Counted from the stretch's first letter, positions 1-11,711 are shown. The stretch: 64,000 bases of DNA from Daucus carota subsp. sativus (GCF_001625215.2 NC_030383.2:10242779-10306778), one strand, 5' to 3'. Numbers and translations are program-made. Notes: generated from the letters alone by a model not told the origin.

Positions 1-1496
1 AATAATAGTGATCTTGATATTCAGCCAATTTTCGTTGTGCTATACTTCTGCTTGGTGCACACACTAGGAACAAATGGATGAATATTTGTGTTGTGGCTTG
101 CTCTACTTTTCTATGGTTCAAAATTTCATGTTTAGGAAATTTTATCAGAATACGAATGACAGTTCTAACATGAAGGGGACTTATCAATATCATTTCTTTT
201 TTACCTTTTATGCTTAAACATTTTCTTCACATCTTGTTTAATATTATATAGCTTAAAGAAAAATGGTTTGACTAGCATTAGGCATGTCTATATCCTTTTG
301 GTTAAAGCGCAACCAAGTTGCTGCTACTTTATTATTTAAAACAGAAGCTAGCTCTCAAGGTTATGATATGAACTATTGCATCCCCATGTCATGTCCATGG
401 TCAAAGGTTTTCACATCTATTCTTTTCTATCACGCTTCTATCTAGCTAGGAATTGAATGTTTCACTTGATTTTCCATCTAATATAGTGCTAATTGCCAGA
501 TGTGCATAGTGACCTTATAGAGAGTCGGTCATGTTAGAATTCTAAAATTTTGCTTTCAGATAATAAACAGTTATAATTGCATTGTATGATATGTTTATGT
601 GGGTCTCTTTAGGCCGAGAACGTGATGATAATAAATATAGGATACATCTATAGTTTCACCCCTGCTTGTTTGGTAAATAAAGATGAACCACAGTGGAAAG
701 TGTTGAGCATGCATGCTGTGATAAGATATTTGCAATATTCTATTTTAATTTTCTTCTTCTCATACTAAATCAGTTGATTGTAGGAATAATATAAAACAAT
801 AATCAATCTGGGTGAAGTGATGGAGTTATCAGAAATCAGTAAAAACGATGTATTCATCATCAACTTAGCTCACTGTGTCATTCATATTGTTCAGTAATGA
901 TTTTCTGATCATCACCAGAATAATTAGGACCCTTCAAACTCTTGCAGTATAGAATTTTATTGTAATATATTCATACATCTTAGTTGTTCCTAGGCTCTTA
1001 CTTCTATGATATATCATTTTTCATAACTTACTCCCACTTTTGTAGTTCCTGTATTTTAATAGATTACGTGCATCTACCAAAGTTAACAAGAGAAATCTAA
1101 TCTAGAGTGAAGCAACTGATGTAATTTGGTGCTATCTACACTTATTCTCAACACAGTAAAAAAGAAACAAGTCAATAAATTTAATCGGAGAAAAATATTT
1201 GTAATCATGATGCTAACAGACATTTCTGTATTTAAGGAATAAAAACCCATAATTAAAGAAGAATAGTAGAAGCAGTAATAATATAATATACCCCAAGTAA
1301 CGAATAGATGTTCCTATTAGTAATAAATAATCTGAACCGCACTATTCTAAATACAACAAGTTACATTTTTCCCCATATTTAGCAGAGTGCAAGTCTTTAT
1401 ACTAATATATGTGGTTTTTTGTTTGGTTTTCACACACATGATACATTCCTAATTATCTGGGTATTAGACATTAATGTTTGAGTTGATCAATTACAG
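1..1496 (+). other. Intron of the GAUT10-type gene
   Basis: This AT-rich stretch has no reading frame resembling the basic, membrane-anchor N-terminus that GAUT10 proteins carry. It ends in a pyrimidine-containing tract and TTACAG, the acceptor for the exon starting at 1497. I therefore read it as one long intron, with the first exon left of the window. No repeat or RNA gene stands out. Confidence 0.6.
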
Positions 1497-2951
1497 AAAA
1501 ATGACAGGCAGGACAGGATCATAGAGGGTCTTAATATCACTGATGAAATGGTTAGTGCTGATTCAGTTTCAAGGCAACTTGGTGACCAAATTGCTCTTGC
1601 AAAGGCCTTTGTTGTAATTGCCAAAGAAAGCAACAATCTTCAATTTGCTTGGGAGTTGAGTGCTCAGATTCGTATTTCACAGTTTCTTCTCTCAAATGCT
1701 GCTCTAAGACGAAATCCTTTGACAATTAGTGAATCAGAAACTGCTGTTCATGATATGGCATTTCTACTTTACCAAGCACAGCAACAGCTGCACTATGATA
1801 GTGCAACCATGATTATGAGACTGAAAGCCAAAATACAGGACCTTGAAGAACAATTGAGTTCTGTGAATGAGAAGAGCTCCAAGTATGGACAAATAGTGGC
1901 CGAAGAAGTGCCAAAGAGCTTGTACTGTCTTGGAGTTCGGTTGTCAACTGAATGGTTCGGCAACTCTAATCTGAAGAAAAAAATTGAAGAGAAAGAGCAA
2001 TTAGCAACAAAATTGACTGATAACAGCATGTATCATTTCTGTGTTTTCTCTGACAACATTCTGGCAACATCAGTTGTGGTTAATTCAACTGCTTTGAATG
2101 CCAAATATCCCAACATGATTGTGTTCCACCTGGTGACAGATGAAGTTAACTATGCTGCAATGAAAGCCTGGTTCACAATAAACAGTTTCAGAGGAGTGAC
2201 TGTAGACGTACAAAAGATAGAGGAATTTAGCTGGTTAAATGCTTCTTATGTGCCTGTCCTTAAACAGCTCCAAGACTCTAACACTAGGAGTTATTATTTT
2301 TCTGGCAACAATGATGGAGGTAAAACTCCAATAAAATTCAGGAACCCTAAATATCTATTAATGCTGAACCACCTCAGGTTTTATATTCCAGAAGTTTATC
2401 CTTCACTGAACAAAGTAGTGTTTCTGGATGATGATGTTGTGGTTCAAAAAGATCTGTCGCCTTTGTTCACCATAGATCTACATAGCAATGTTAATGGTGC
2501 TGTGGAAACATGCATGGAGACGTTTCATAGATACCACAAGTACTTGAACTATTCTCACCCACTTATAAGATCACATTTTGATCCGGACGCATGTGGATGG
2601 GCATTTGGAATGAATGTTTTTGATTTGGTTGAGTGGAGAAAAAGGAATGTCACCGGCATTTACCACTACTGGCAGGAGAAAAATATAGACCGGACCTTGT
2701 GGAAACTTGGCACATTGCCTCCTGGCCTGTTGACCTTTTACGGATTGACAGAGCCATTGAATCCTACCTGGCATGTGTTGGGTTTAGGCTACACAAATGT
2801 TGATCCTCAGCTGATTGAGAATGGTGCTGTCTTGCATTTCAATGGGAACTCAAAGCCTTGGTTAAAGATTGGTTCCGAAAAGTACAAGCCCATTTGGGAC
2901 AAATACATTGACTATAGTCATTCACTACTGCAGCAGTGCAATGTTCATTGA
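1497..2951 (+). CDS. GAUT10: Galacturonosyltransferase GAUT10-like, 3' exon (partial gene)
   Basis: This is the large last exon of a Golgi GT8 enzyme that transfers galacturonic acid from UDP-GalA onto pectin homogalacturonan. The exon follows TTACAG at 1491-1496 and reads in phase from 1497, about 17 codons before the first ATG at 1548. It encodes the stem, with a coiled-coil segment (MRLKAKIQDLEEQLSS), then the GT8 domain from YHFCVFSDN to the end. Visible family motifs are HLRFYIPEVYP, the metal- and sugar-binding LDDDVVVQKDL, CGWAFGMNVFDLVEW, LWKLGTLPPGL and HFNGNSKPW. Similarity to Arabidopsis GAUT10 (recalled) is high to the last residues (QQCNVH against QQCNFH), which favours GAUT10 over GAUT11. 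Translation ends with TGA at 2949-2951. An AATAAA at 3143-3148 is a likely poly(A) signal. The anchor-encoding first exon is not in the window. No break is seen. Confidence 0.93.
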   Translation, partial: KNDRQDRIIEGLNITDEMVSADSVSRQLGDQIALAKAFVVIAKESNNLQFAWELSAQIRISQFLLSNAALRRNPLTISESETAVHDMAFLLYQAQQQLHYDSATMIMRLKAKIQDLEEQLSSVNEKSSKYGQIVAEEVPKSLYCLGVRLSTEWFGNSNLKKKIEEKEQLATKLTDNSMYHFCVFSDNILATSVVVNSTALNAKYPNMIVFHLVTDEVNYAAMKAWFTINSFRGVTVDVQKIEEFSWLNASYVPVLKQLQDSNTRSYYFSGNNDGGKTPIKFRNPKYLLMLNHLRFYIPEVYPSLNKVVFLDDDVVVQKDLSPLFTIDLHSNVNGAVETCMETFHRYHKYLNYSHPLIRSHFDPDACGWAFGMNVFDLVEWRKRNVTGIYHYWQEKNIDRTLWKLGTLPPGLLTFYGLTEPLNPTWHVLGLGYTNVDPQLIENGAVLHFNGNSKPWLKIGSEKYKPIWDKYIDYSHSLLQQCNVH

Positions 2952-3375
2952 TTTTAAGATGGTTTACCTGAATCATTTGCTGGTCCGCAAGGATTGTTTT
3001 TGTTTGATAAAGCGCGAACGGGGTGGAACTTCAACGAAAGTGAAGCAAAGTTAGTGACTGTCCTGGTATGAGAAATCAGGCTGGTGGATTAATGTTTGTT
3101 GTATACGTTATTTAGGTTATACTGCTGTATCTTTGTAGAATGAATAAATTATGATAATTTTTTATGCATATATAAGAAGGTGGCTAACGGAATTTATTAT
3201 GTGTGAATTATCTTGTATTGGCTACATTAGTTAGTCGCATTTTTAGCGTCCCATAAATTTCTGTTTAACAAATTCCCCATGTGCCTTCATGCAAGTGAAT
3301 ATTGCATTTGTCTGAGCCGGTGGGGTGTTTCTTTATGCTAGTATATAGCCAGAGATAATCTCAGCAAACAACCAA
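2952..3375 (+). other. GAUT10 3' UTR and spacer
   Basis: AATAAA lies at 3143-3148, about 190 bases past the stop. The remainder up to the tRNA gene holds no recognisable element. Confidence 0.5.
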
Positions 3376-3447
3376 GTCGTTGTAGTATAGTGGTAAGTAT
3401 ATCCGCCTGTCACGCGGATGACCCGGGTTCGATCCCCGGCAACGGCG
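3376..3447 (+). tRNA. tRNA-Asp(GUC): tRNA-Asp (anticodon GTC)
   Basis: This 72-base cytosolic tRNA gene has a complete cloverleaf. The acceptor arm pairs GTCGTTG with CAACGGC plus a discriminator G. The D-loop region TATAGTGGTAAGTAT contains box A, and the anticodon stem TCCGC/GCGGA frames GTC at 3409-3411. The T arm GGGTTCGATCC is box B. No CCA is encoded and there is no intron. A run of six T follows at 3448, the usual Pol III stop, and CAA motifs lie just upstream (AACAACCAA), as in plant tRNA genes. The sequence is close to the common plant tRNA-Asp, so it is probably functional. Confidence 0.97.
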
Positions 3448-3854
3448 TTTTTTAACATTTTTTCACAACAAGTGCATCTCCATAGATATTAGACTGCAAT
3501 GGACTCACATGTAATCTATATTGAGCAAGTAGAGGTTATTTATGGCGAGACAATTTATTTTCCTTAAATTTCTCCTCCTCCAAAGATGGTGCGGCCACAT
3601 TGTTTGGTTGGTCGTAATCCAATACAAACCCAAGCCTCTAATAATTAGTCCTGCAATGAATAAAAAATGGTTAACAATCTTGATGTCTACTTGAATCTGA
3701 AACCTTCTCTTCTTCCTCCAAGATTGTATTCTTCTGATCACTGCCTTAAGCTCTTGAAATTTTGTTTAAGGGAGTGAAGAAGGGAGGGAGGTGTTTGCAA
3801 TCAACATATATCTAAACATTACATATCTGTTTTGGAAAAAAGAGAGAAGTAAAG
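3448..3854 (+). other. Spacer and probable leader of the syntaxin gene
   Basis: The stretch starts with the Pol III T-run. Reading frames on either strand here are short and lack homology. The last ~100 bases are purine-rich (AGGGAGTGAAGAAGGGAGGG), as expected for a leader. Confidence 0.4.
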
Positions 3855-4778
3855 ATGAATGATCTATTTTCCGCATCCATAAAAAGATATGCAGACTCGC
3901 CAGCCGGTCCCATGGTTGACATGGAGGCTGGTGCTGGAGCCGGCAATGGTGAGCTCGATCAATTCTTTGAAGATGTGGAGAAAGTTAAAGAAGACATGAA
4001 TGCTGTGGGAATTATCTACAAAAGATTGCAAGATTCTAATGAAGAGAGCAAGACAGTTCATAATGCCAAGACTATGAAACAGCTGAGGTCTAAAATGGAT
4101 GCTGATGTGGCCAATGTTCTCAAACGTGTCAAAGTTATCAAGGGGAAGCTGGAAGCGCTTGATAGGTCCAATGTAGAGAGCCGGAAGATTGCAGGGTGCG
4201 GACCAGGATCATCAGTTGATCGGACCAGAACATCTGTTGTCAGTGGACTAGGTAAGAAACTCAAGACAATGATGGATGAGTTCCAAAGCCTGAGGACTAG
4301 AATGAATGAGGAGTACAAAGAAACTGTTGGGAGAAGGTATTTTACGATTACAGGGCAAAAGCCTGATGATGATATGATAGAGGACCTCATATCAAGCGGT
4401 GAAGGGGAGAATTTCCTTCAAAAGGCAATTCAAGAACAAGGGCGCGGACAGATAATGGACACAATTTCAGAAATTCAAGAACGACACGATGCAGTCAAGG
4501 ATATTGAGAAGAATTTGATTGAACTTCATCAGATATTTTTGGACATGGCAGCACTAGTTGAGGCACAAGGGCAACAACTGAATGATATTGAGTCGCATGT
4601 GGCCCATGCAAGTTCATTTGTTAAACGAGGGACGGAGAACCTGGTGGAGGCTCGAGAGTATCAGAAAAGCTCCAGGAAGTGGACATGTTATGCAATTCTT
4701 CTTGTCATTGTTCTGATTATAGTCCTTCTGTACCCTGTTTGGGCTCCCCATCTGATTAATGCGATAACTAAGAAGTAA
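3855..4778 (+). CDS. SYP1-clade syntaxin (SYP124/125-like Qa-SNARE)
   Basis: This 307-residue plasma-membrane Qa-SNARE forms the target-membrane partner for secretory vesicle fusion. It opens with MNDLFS, as SYP121-125 proteins do. The Habc regulatory bundle spans about residues 33-155 and includes [23 protein letters not shown], the clade signature. The SNARE motif runs about 205-265 ([16 protein letters not shown], then [19 protein letters not shown], which holds the central-layer glutamine). The tail anchor is [19 protein letters not shown] at about 278-297. It most resembles the SYP124/SYP125 group, which in Arabidopsis is pollen-associated; expression here cannot be read from sequence. 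The coding region is one uninterrupted exon with its own ATG in a purine-rich context, and ends TAA. No defect is visible. Confidence 0.93.
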   Translation: MNDLFSASIKRYADSPAGPMVDMEAGAGAGNGELDQFFEDVEKVKEDMNAVGIIYKRLQDSNEESKTVHNAKTMKQLRSKMDADVANVLKRVKVIKGKLEALDRSNVESRKIAGCGPGSSVDRTRTSVVSGLGKKLKTMMDEFQSLRTRMNEEYKETVGRRYFTITGQKPDDDMIEDLISSGEGENFLQKAIQEQGRGQIMDTISEIQERHDAVKDIEKNLIELHQIFLDMAALVEAQGQQLNDIESHVAHASSFVKRGTENLVEAREYQKSSRKWTCYAILLVIVLIIVLLYPVWAPHLINAITKK

Positions 4779-5384
4779 CTACGTTTTAGTTCTCACAGTT
4801 CTAATCCCAAGGAAGTGCGACTATGAACGTAGTCCTCAGAAAGGCAAATGCTCCATTCGCCAGCTGACGTGGGATTTGCTCAGCAGCACAGCAACATGGT
4901 TTCTTGTTTTCTTTTGTTATACTACATACTGTAATTGTTGTTTAGGGCGTCGACTTAAACTTCTCTCGGCAGCATGAATTCTTGTTTTCTTTGTACAATA
5001 TGTATTGTTATTTTAATATTAAGGGTCGTTTGGCTAACGTCTTCATTTTCCTCAGGAAAAATTGTTGAACGTTCCTTCTGGCGTTATTCCTCTTTGTACA
5101 CTTTGTACGATATGCACGATATGTATTGTTCTTTAAAATACAATGCCAGTTTATCTATCAATGATTTCACGTACATCAATTTACCTTCAAGAAATAAACA
5201 TAGGTGAAAGATACGGTTGTTGGTTTGCTGATTGCCTGACAACTATTTTGGACTGGGAAGTCAGGGCCTGAGTCCAAAAAAGAGAGATTTCAAATATCAA
5301 AAGAATGTCCATCAAAGGGATCTTTCGAAGTTTAATCCAAGAGATGATTGAGAGAAAGGTTTTGTTCGAGTAATGATTTGGAAG
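4779..5384 (+). other. Syntaxin 3' UTR and spacer
   Basis: Past the syntaxin stop there is AT-rich DNA. The motif GGGTCGTTTGGCTAACG near 5023 resembles the terminus of an hAT-like MITE, but no partner end was found. From about 5225 the sequence may already belong to the LINE fragment that follows. Confidence 0.3.
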
Positions 5385-6186
5385 ACAACAGATGGTACAA
5401 GGTGACTTTAGTTGTGTTCTTTTAGATCAAGACAGACTCAACTACAAGTATAACAGGAAGGATGCAGAGAATTATATGCAGCTTATTTTTAATTATTCTC
5501 TATGTGATGTGCCAATCACAAAGTATGACTTTACATGGTTTGGTAGTAAGGATAAATGCAGCACACAGAGAGTGCTTCTAAACAAATCATAGTCTAATAA
5601 GGGTGAATGGCAGTTGGAGGGAATAGGTAGGAAATCTTCAGATCATGTGGCACTATGTCTAAGTTGCAAAAGCCTGAACCGGGTTCCTAGGCCGTTCAAA
5701 GCTTTCAGTCACTGGCTAAATAAGGAAGATCTCAGGAATTTGCTGCAGGAAAAATGGGAAGATATGAAATATCATTCACGCTAAGATGATAATTTTAAGA
5801 AGGAATATATAAAATGGAATATCGAAGTGGATGGTAACTGTCATGATAAAGTTAAAGATTTGGAAGCAAAGTTAGATGAGTATGACAGAGCTGCAGTTTC
5901 CACTTCTATTTGAAGGGAAATTCAAAACAAGTTGCAGCAAGCCTATGAAGAGAGGGAGGAAATTTTATGACAGAAATCTCGATCAAGGTGGGACTTGAGC
6001 TAAATTCTTCCACACTGCAGAATAAGAAGCTTTGGATTCCACTCGTATCGAGAGTGAAAACAAAGTTTGCAATATGGAAGATCAACTTACTGAATGAAGC
6101 AGGCCATAGCCTATATGACACTATTAAATCAACCATAACCAATTTACCTGTCTACTAGATGCAAATTTATCGTACACTACAAAAGT
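5385..6186 (+). mobile_element. Degenerate L1-type LINE fragment (ORF2)
   Basis: Translation from 5392 gives an AP-endonuclease segment (GDFSCVLLDQDRLNYK, then DVPITKYDFTWFG and a degenerate RVLLNK). It continues in other frames into SDHVALCL and PRPFKAFSHWLNKEDL, the linker typical of plant L1 ORF2 proteins. After a jump, residues FAIWKINLLNEAGHSLYDTIKSTI at about 6055-6140 match the reverse-transcriptase thumb. The catalytic core between the two is missing, so this is an internally deleted, frame-broken copy. It ends abruptly at the poly-T of the opposing element at 6187. The assignment rests on remembered family patterns rather than an alignment. Confidence 0.75.
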
Positions 6187-6600
6187 TTTTTTTTTTTTTT
6201 ACGAAATGCTAGAAATTTAATAAATAACTGAAACCCATCCGAGACAAACTCTCGAACTGTTAATTACAATCTGATTAAAAAACAAAAAACGAGCTAAACA
6301 TATAACCGCTTTGTTTTCAGATCGCTTAACAAATAGAATATTTAAATTCTTTGAACTAAAAAGTATTACAATCCAACCTGCATCGGTTATGAACATAGTA
6401 GCATCACAATCGACCTTCACATAAGCAGCAACATCTGTAGTCTAATGTTCAGAATTATCAGTTACATCCACTGATATTGGATCAAAAAATGACCCCAAAA
6501 TATGAACAATATTATGTCGTTAAAAGTGAGCTCCACTGATATTGGATAAAAAATGACCCCAAAATATGAAAAATATTATGTCGTGAAAAGTGAGCCCTTG
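6187..6600 (-). mobile_element. 3' end of a second LINE, minus strand, with poly(A) tail
   Basis: A run of T at 6187-6201 is the poly(A) tail read on the minus strand. Next to it a 67-codon minus-strand frame (6217-6420) reads KVDCDATMFITDAGW, then LNILFVKRSENKAVICLAR. This is the pattern of the C-terminal RNase H-like domain of plant LINEs. The same domain occurs near 49.3 kb on the plus strand, clearly related in both DNA and protein. The body upstream of this tail is absent (5' truncation). At its 5' side it carries a ~65-bp tandem duplication (about 6468-6532 and 6533-6597). Confidence 0.7.
6468..6597. repeat. Tandem duplication, ~65-bp unit x2
   Basis: Two adjacent copies start CCACTGATATTGGAT and end GTTAAAAGTGAGC or GTGAAAAGTGAGC. 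They differ at a handful of positions, so the duplication is not brand new. It sits at the 5' edge of the truncated LINE tail. Confidence 0.85.
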
Positions 6601-7133
6601 CGATAATGATAGAAATAGAAATACTGCATGATAATAAATAATTTGAGAAATTTTTACAGAAATATGTAGAATTTCAAAAAATATAACAACATCGGGACGT
6701 TTTACCTTTTTCTCTTCAATTTTTCTAAATATTTTCATGATGGTGGTTATATTTATTAAATTTACTAAATAATATTATGAGTATTACAAAACATGAATTA
6801 TGTACATAATATTTTATTATAATTCTTTTTATAAATATAAACTTTTGTGTTTTAATTTACGTAATACAGTATATTTTAAATAAAAGATAATTGTTTATAT
6901 TTTTATATCAATAAATTAATTTTAGGACTTGTTGCTAAAAACCCAAATCAATCAATTCTAACGACGACGTTTCGGTAATCTCATCGAGCCCTCGACTACA
7001 ATACAAGTCCAGCTCTGTGCGGCCATTGCCATTTCCGATTGTCTTAAATCGACCCACAAATATACATACAAACACATATATAGATCCATTAATACAATAA
7101 TCCCGGGCTCATACACCAAGCTACAAAAAAAAA
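6601..7133 (+). other. Upstream region of the small mitochondrial-type gene
   Basis: Very AT-rich to about 6960, then more balanced. The leader ends AAAAAAAAATGG around the start codon at 7134. The stretch TATACATACAAACACATATATAG near 7060-7083 could hold a TATA element, but several choices exist. Confidence 0.35.
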
Positions 7134-8342
7134 ATGGCTTCATCTTTGACGGCTCGTCAAGCCCTAAACCTAGCTCGGCTCACAGCTTCTAGATCAGCTT
7201 CTCAAATTCAGCGCCGCGGCTTCTCCGGCGCCGCCGGTAACATATTTAGATACCCTTTTGGTTCTTTTGTACAAAGCACTAATTTTTTTGTATATGAATG
7301 TTATATGTATATTTTATGTAAATTTGTATTTTGTATGTTCTTGAAATGTTGATTTTTTCCATATATTTATGTGTATGATGTGATGTTGGTTGTATTAGAT
7401 CATCATGGACCTCCAAAAGTGGATTTTTGGAAAGCCCCGATGAGTCCATCGACTTGGAAGGAAGAGCATGTGAGTATATATTTGTTCTTTTTTCATGTTA
7501 TTTGAAATTGAGCTAGAATTTGGCAAGTTCGGAATTTTGTGGTTAGACACTTGAATTTATGTGAATAGGGTGAATCTGAAATAGTTAGTAAAAGTAAGAG
7601 GGTAGATGGATATTGTGAGTTAAAGCTTGATTGCCTGTACATTGGTGTAAATTTGACTTTGAGAAGTTTTTTAGAGTGATTTTTTGATAATGTATTTGTT
7701 TTAGCTTAGTTTTAGTACTTTTGATGAATACTTCTTTAAATTTTGCAGTTTGTTATTGTCTCATTGTCGGGATGGGGTCTTCTTATCTTTGGTGGGTACA
7801 AAGCCTTTTCCGGAGGCAAGAAGAAGGAAGAGGTACAGACTTGTTCTTTATTTGGAAATTTTGAGTCCTGTTTCATGATATTCATACTTAATGGTTTTGG
7901 CATCATATGTAAGAACTTGAGTATCTATTTTGTTATAATTGTTTATTTAGGAGTTTTAGGAAGCACCCTCCCCCCATCGTATGGCCTTGTGCTCTGATTA
8001 TTTACCTAAATGAATTGCTGCCCTCTTCTCTGTTGTCTAATCTTCTTTATAGTTTGATATTACTTATAATTGAAGAAGCATACTCTGAGCTTGATGGAGA
8101 TTCAATGACTAGAAGTTGGACTAATGTTTATTACAAATATATAAAAATTGAAAATAATACTATTAGGGGTCTATCAATCTTTTATATTTGGCTGTCGGAG
8201 ACCTATATTTTAGGACTATGGTTACTGTAAATTATGAATGGTAATTCTATTGCTGTGCTATATGGGATTTTGTTTTCACTCTGTCTTCACGTTCTTTTGT
8301 TTTGTTTTATAAATGCAGAACTCGGCAGAGGCAGCAAAGTAG
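7134..8342 (+). CDS. Small mitochondrial-type one-helix protein, 93 aa, 4 exons
   Basis: Exons 7134-7236, 7399-7469, 7749-7832 and 8319-8342 join in frame through GT-AG introns to 93 residues. The N-terminus (MASSLTARQALNLARLTASR...RRGFSGAAG) is rich in Arg, Ser and Ala and lacks acidic residues, a classic mitochondrial presequence. The mature part is DHHGPPKVDFWKAPMSP, then STWKEEHFVIVSLSGWGLLIFGGYKAF, whose second half makes one membrane helix, and a lysine-rich tail. The shape fits a small accessory subunit of a respiratory complex, and I believe this is a conserved plant family. I cannot name the complex with confidence. The exon phases, conserved core and convincing presequence make the gene real. 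Its 3' end converges on the next gene, 433 bases away. Confidence 0.82.
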
Positions 8343-8775
8343 AGTTGGTGTGTAGTGTTATCATTCCTGAAGTTTCGTCCTAATAATGTATTTGTGGTGA
8401 ATTAAATCCCTATGAATCTTGGTTTATCTTTTTGTTGAAGAATGGTTTGCTCTCATTATTCATTTGATAAGGTTTTTTAATACCATAATAGCTTTAGAAG
8501 ACAAATCCGTGTGTTCAACACTTCATTCTCGCTAATTTGTTTTCAAATTACTTTTGCTGTGTTATATTGTGCAGTCTGAATTTTAATCTCCAATTTTTTT
8601 TTATCATGATAGTTAACTATCTTCTAGTTTGATCTAGAGTTATATGCTCATTCTGAGTTCTGTTGCAACTTTTAGCATTCAGATAAGTAAAATGCATGTT
8701 TTGCAGTTATTTCCTAACTCTCTGCTTTATCTTCTTCCTACTTAAAGCTACATTGGAAGGTAGTGTGCTTCCTAT

Positions 8776-11055
8776 TCATCCTTCATATGTATTGTCAGCC
8801 TCCCGCTCTGCAATATTAGCATTCTTATCAGCATTATGTCTTTTTTTGGGATTGGCTGCTTTGCCATTACGACTCCTCTCTGTGCGATGTGGATTCCCGT
8901 TGGCTTGTGCCTCTTGGTAAACAATTCCTTTAGGCTTCTTTTTCTTGTCATCACTGGTAACGCTGCTTCCCTTATCATCGATTTTTTTGTTCACCTGGAT
9001 TTCATCTGACACCTGAGAGAACCATTCTGAGATTCTGTTCTCACTATTCATACTTGACTTTAGAAAACTGCTTGAATGATCTTTCTTGGTTTTACTCCCT
9101 GAACCAACTTTAGTATCACCTTTTGATTCCATACCTTCCTTCCACAGAACTGGGTTAAATGATTTAAACTTTGCCATATTTTCATCTGATCCAGTTCTAA
9201 TGTCTAAGCCTAGACTTTGGCCTTTTTCTTTAAAGAGTTTTAGCAGCTCCGCCTCCCCAGGTCTCTCTTTCTGCTTGCCTTCTCTTTCATTTCTGAACAT
9301 TACTTTTCCTCTTGTACTTCCAACTATATTTTTCTCTTGAAGATCATTGTTTCCAAACTTAGTGTTTGCAGCGAGTATGGCATTATCAACATTTTTAGGT
9401 TTTTCAAAATCAACAACAGATTTTGCTCCAAATTTGGTGTTCGCAGCAAGTGTGACACCTGCCGCAGCATCTTCAGTTTTTTTGAAATCAGAACCAGAGT
9501 TTGTTCTTACCTCAGTGCCATTTGTGTTACGCTTCTGGGTGTCCATATCCATACCTCTGCTGTTTGTGGAAAATTTGTAGCTCACCTGTTTGCCAGGATT
9601 TTCATCTGCTGTATTATTCTGTTGAAATTCCTGTTGAGATCTTTTCAGTATACGTGGTTCTCCAGATATTTTTCTGCTAGCAGCAGCATTTTCAGTTTCT
9701 CTTCCATCTTCACCATTTGTTGAGTTTTCTACGTCTGCAGTTTTGAAGTAGTTATGCAGTTGCCCACCATTCTCTTTGTTGGTGCTGACTGTTTCATCCC
9801 TCCCAATACTAATCTTGTTGGTTGGATTCATAGGGGAATTTGGATATCTAAAATTGAAATTCCCATCTCTAACTGGTAATTGAAGATTACTCTTTAGATT
9901 CTCAAATTCAGCTTCCTTCAAGCTCAACACTTTGGCCAGAAATGATCCTTGATTATTTTGTTCATCTTCATGCTTTTCTCTCTCTTTCATCAGGTCGATT
10001 TCTTTTTGCTTTTCTCCTAATGCCGACTCAATTGCTTTGTGTTCCTCTTTCAAGGAAGATATTGTGGATTGCATTTCCCTGATCTTGCCATTGAGCTCCG
10101 ACTTCTGGTTTCGGAGGTTATATAACTCTGAGTTTAACTCTTCTGATTTCTGTTTAGCTTTTTTGCTAAAATCTCTTTCCGTCTATAACACAGAACTTGT
10201 GATTATTAGTATAAAAATAAAAAAACGCAACCAGGTAGTGATTGTTTGTATTGTGCTCATATACTTGCTATGCTTTTATTAGTTATATTTTTGCTATATG
10301 GTAGAAAACTTTAGAAATGAATAGAAGCCCTTCACGAAGGAAAATTGGGAAAGAGGGCGTCGGGAGAGTTAATCAGGAATGTATACTGTATTCCCCTTTA
10401 AGAAGAGAATAGCTTCAAACTTTACAATTACTGACACAGCTTAGTGGTTTAGTGGTGATTGACAGAATGCTAATAAGAGCATAATGCATCACGAAGAAGT
10501 ATGATCTTGGAAAAACATACTATGAGTCACATTTAATCAAATCTTTATTGGTCGTTATTTGTGTAGTAGTGATCCACCGATGTCTTTATTTATAAATTTT
10601 AAAATTGTCGAGTGAATTTAGTTTAATTATAACACTTTTATATATTTAAACACTTGTCACACATATTTATGTTTATCCTCTTCATTTTTAAATATGTTTT
10701 GACAGTCTAATTGTTAAAAACTTACATTAACAATCTAATAAAAATATATTAATCCAAATGTATCTGTAAACCTTGAAATCTATGATTTTAGATAAAATAT
10801 AGTTTTAGAAAAAAGTGGAAAGCACAAGAGAGTGGGTACCTGCAACTGGAGATGAAGAGAATGAAGCTGTAGGTCTCTGTCTTTGATAACAAGATGAAAA
10901 TCTCTTCTCTCCTTGTGTTTGTGGATGGCTATCACTCCCAAAAGCAAAGCCCCAAATGCCACAAAAAGCAGCAGCATCAACCCATATGGCCAGCCTGCTC
11001 TCCCACTTCCACTGACATTCACTGTACTGTGTCCCTTGAGTCCTCCCACTCCCAT
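8776..11055 (-). CDS. Plant one-helix coiled-coil protein, 540 aa, 2 exons
   Basis: On the minus strand, exon 1 (11055-10840) and exon 2 (10182-8776) join in frame at LHLQLQ|TERDFSKK. The product has a short N-terminus (MGVGGLKGHSTVNVSGSGRA), one membrane helix at about 24-45 (YGLMLLLFVAFGALLLGVIAI) and basic residues after it. A coiled coil covers about 52-150 (heptads in LNSELYNLRNQKSELNGKIREMQ). A long, polar, low-complexity tail follows, rich in Asn, Lys, Glu and Ser, ending in a basic stretch (KKKKPKG, PKKRHN). I do not recognise a catalytic domain. Such proteins are annotated in plants only as uncharacterised or myosin-heavy-chain-like. The tail contains two similar repeats (ANTKFGAKSVVDFEKPKN and AANTKFGNNDLQEKN). 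The lumenal or cytosolic side of the tail cannot be told. Confidence 0.8.
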
Positions 11056-11098
11056 TTCTTACTAGACTATTTTTCTTGTAGACTTGGGAAAGAAGCAT

Positions 11099-11711
11099 GA
11101 AAGATGAAACACAGTGTGATTAGCACTAGCACTAGGAATATGTAATGATATCTCATGTTACATATGATGTTCCTTTATCTGGTGAATCACAGCTTCAGTG
11201 TTGCTCTAAGTTTAATCATCCAAAATATGCCATTGAACTGCCTCTCATTTTTACGTGTCATTGGATTATTGTTGACGCAAAAATGGGCAATGAATTCTTT
11301 TTACACGTATTGAAATCAACTTATGAAATATTTATAGCCCTCTGTTTTGTTTGAATTTTATTTTCAAACATATATTTTACTAACGATGTGTTTTTTATAC
11401 TCATAACCCATAATTTTGTTGACAAGTGGTAAATAAATTATTCAAAAAACATATATTTTTACCAACTTAAACTTTTAATCCCAAACTTAAACAGGCTCAA
11501 ATGCATGACTTATATTATGATTTATAAACACCAACAATCGAGTAAATTACGACACATAATAATTTTGTTTTCATTAATTTAGAAGATATATAATCCATTT
11601 AGATTACAGTAATGGCACAAAACTCATCACATCACGGGCTCACCTAACCATTCATTATTTCGTTTTCACATTAATTGTTTTTGGTGTTGGTCAATTTCAC
11701 AATATTACATT
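11099..11711. other. Intergenic, no element recognised
   Basis: AT-rich upstream region of the minus-strand coiled-coil gene. Short frames only; no repeat boundary was found. Confidence 0.4.

Noticed and set aside
8696-9723. Plus-strand Phe/Ser/Leu-rich frames
   Set aside because: They are shadows of the minus-strand coiled-coil gene, whose Lys/Glu codons read as Phe/Leu on the other strand.
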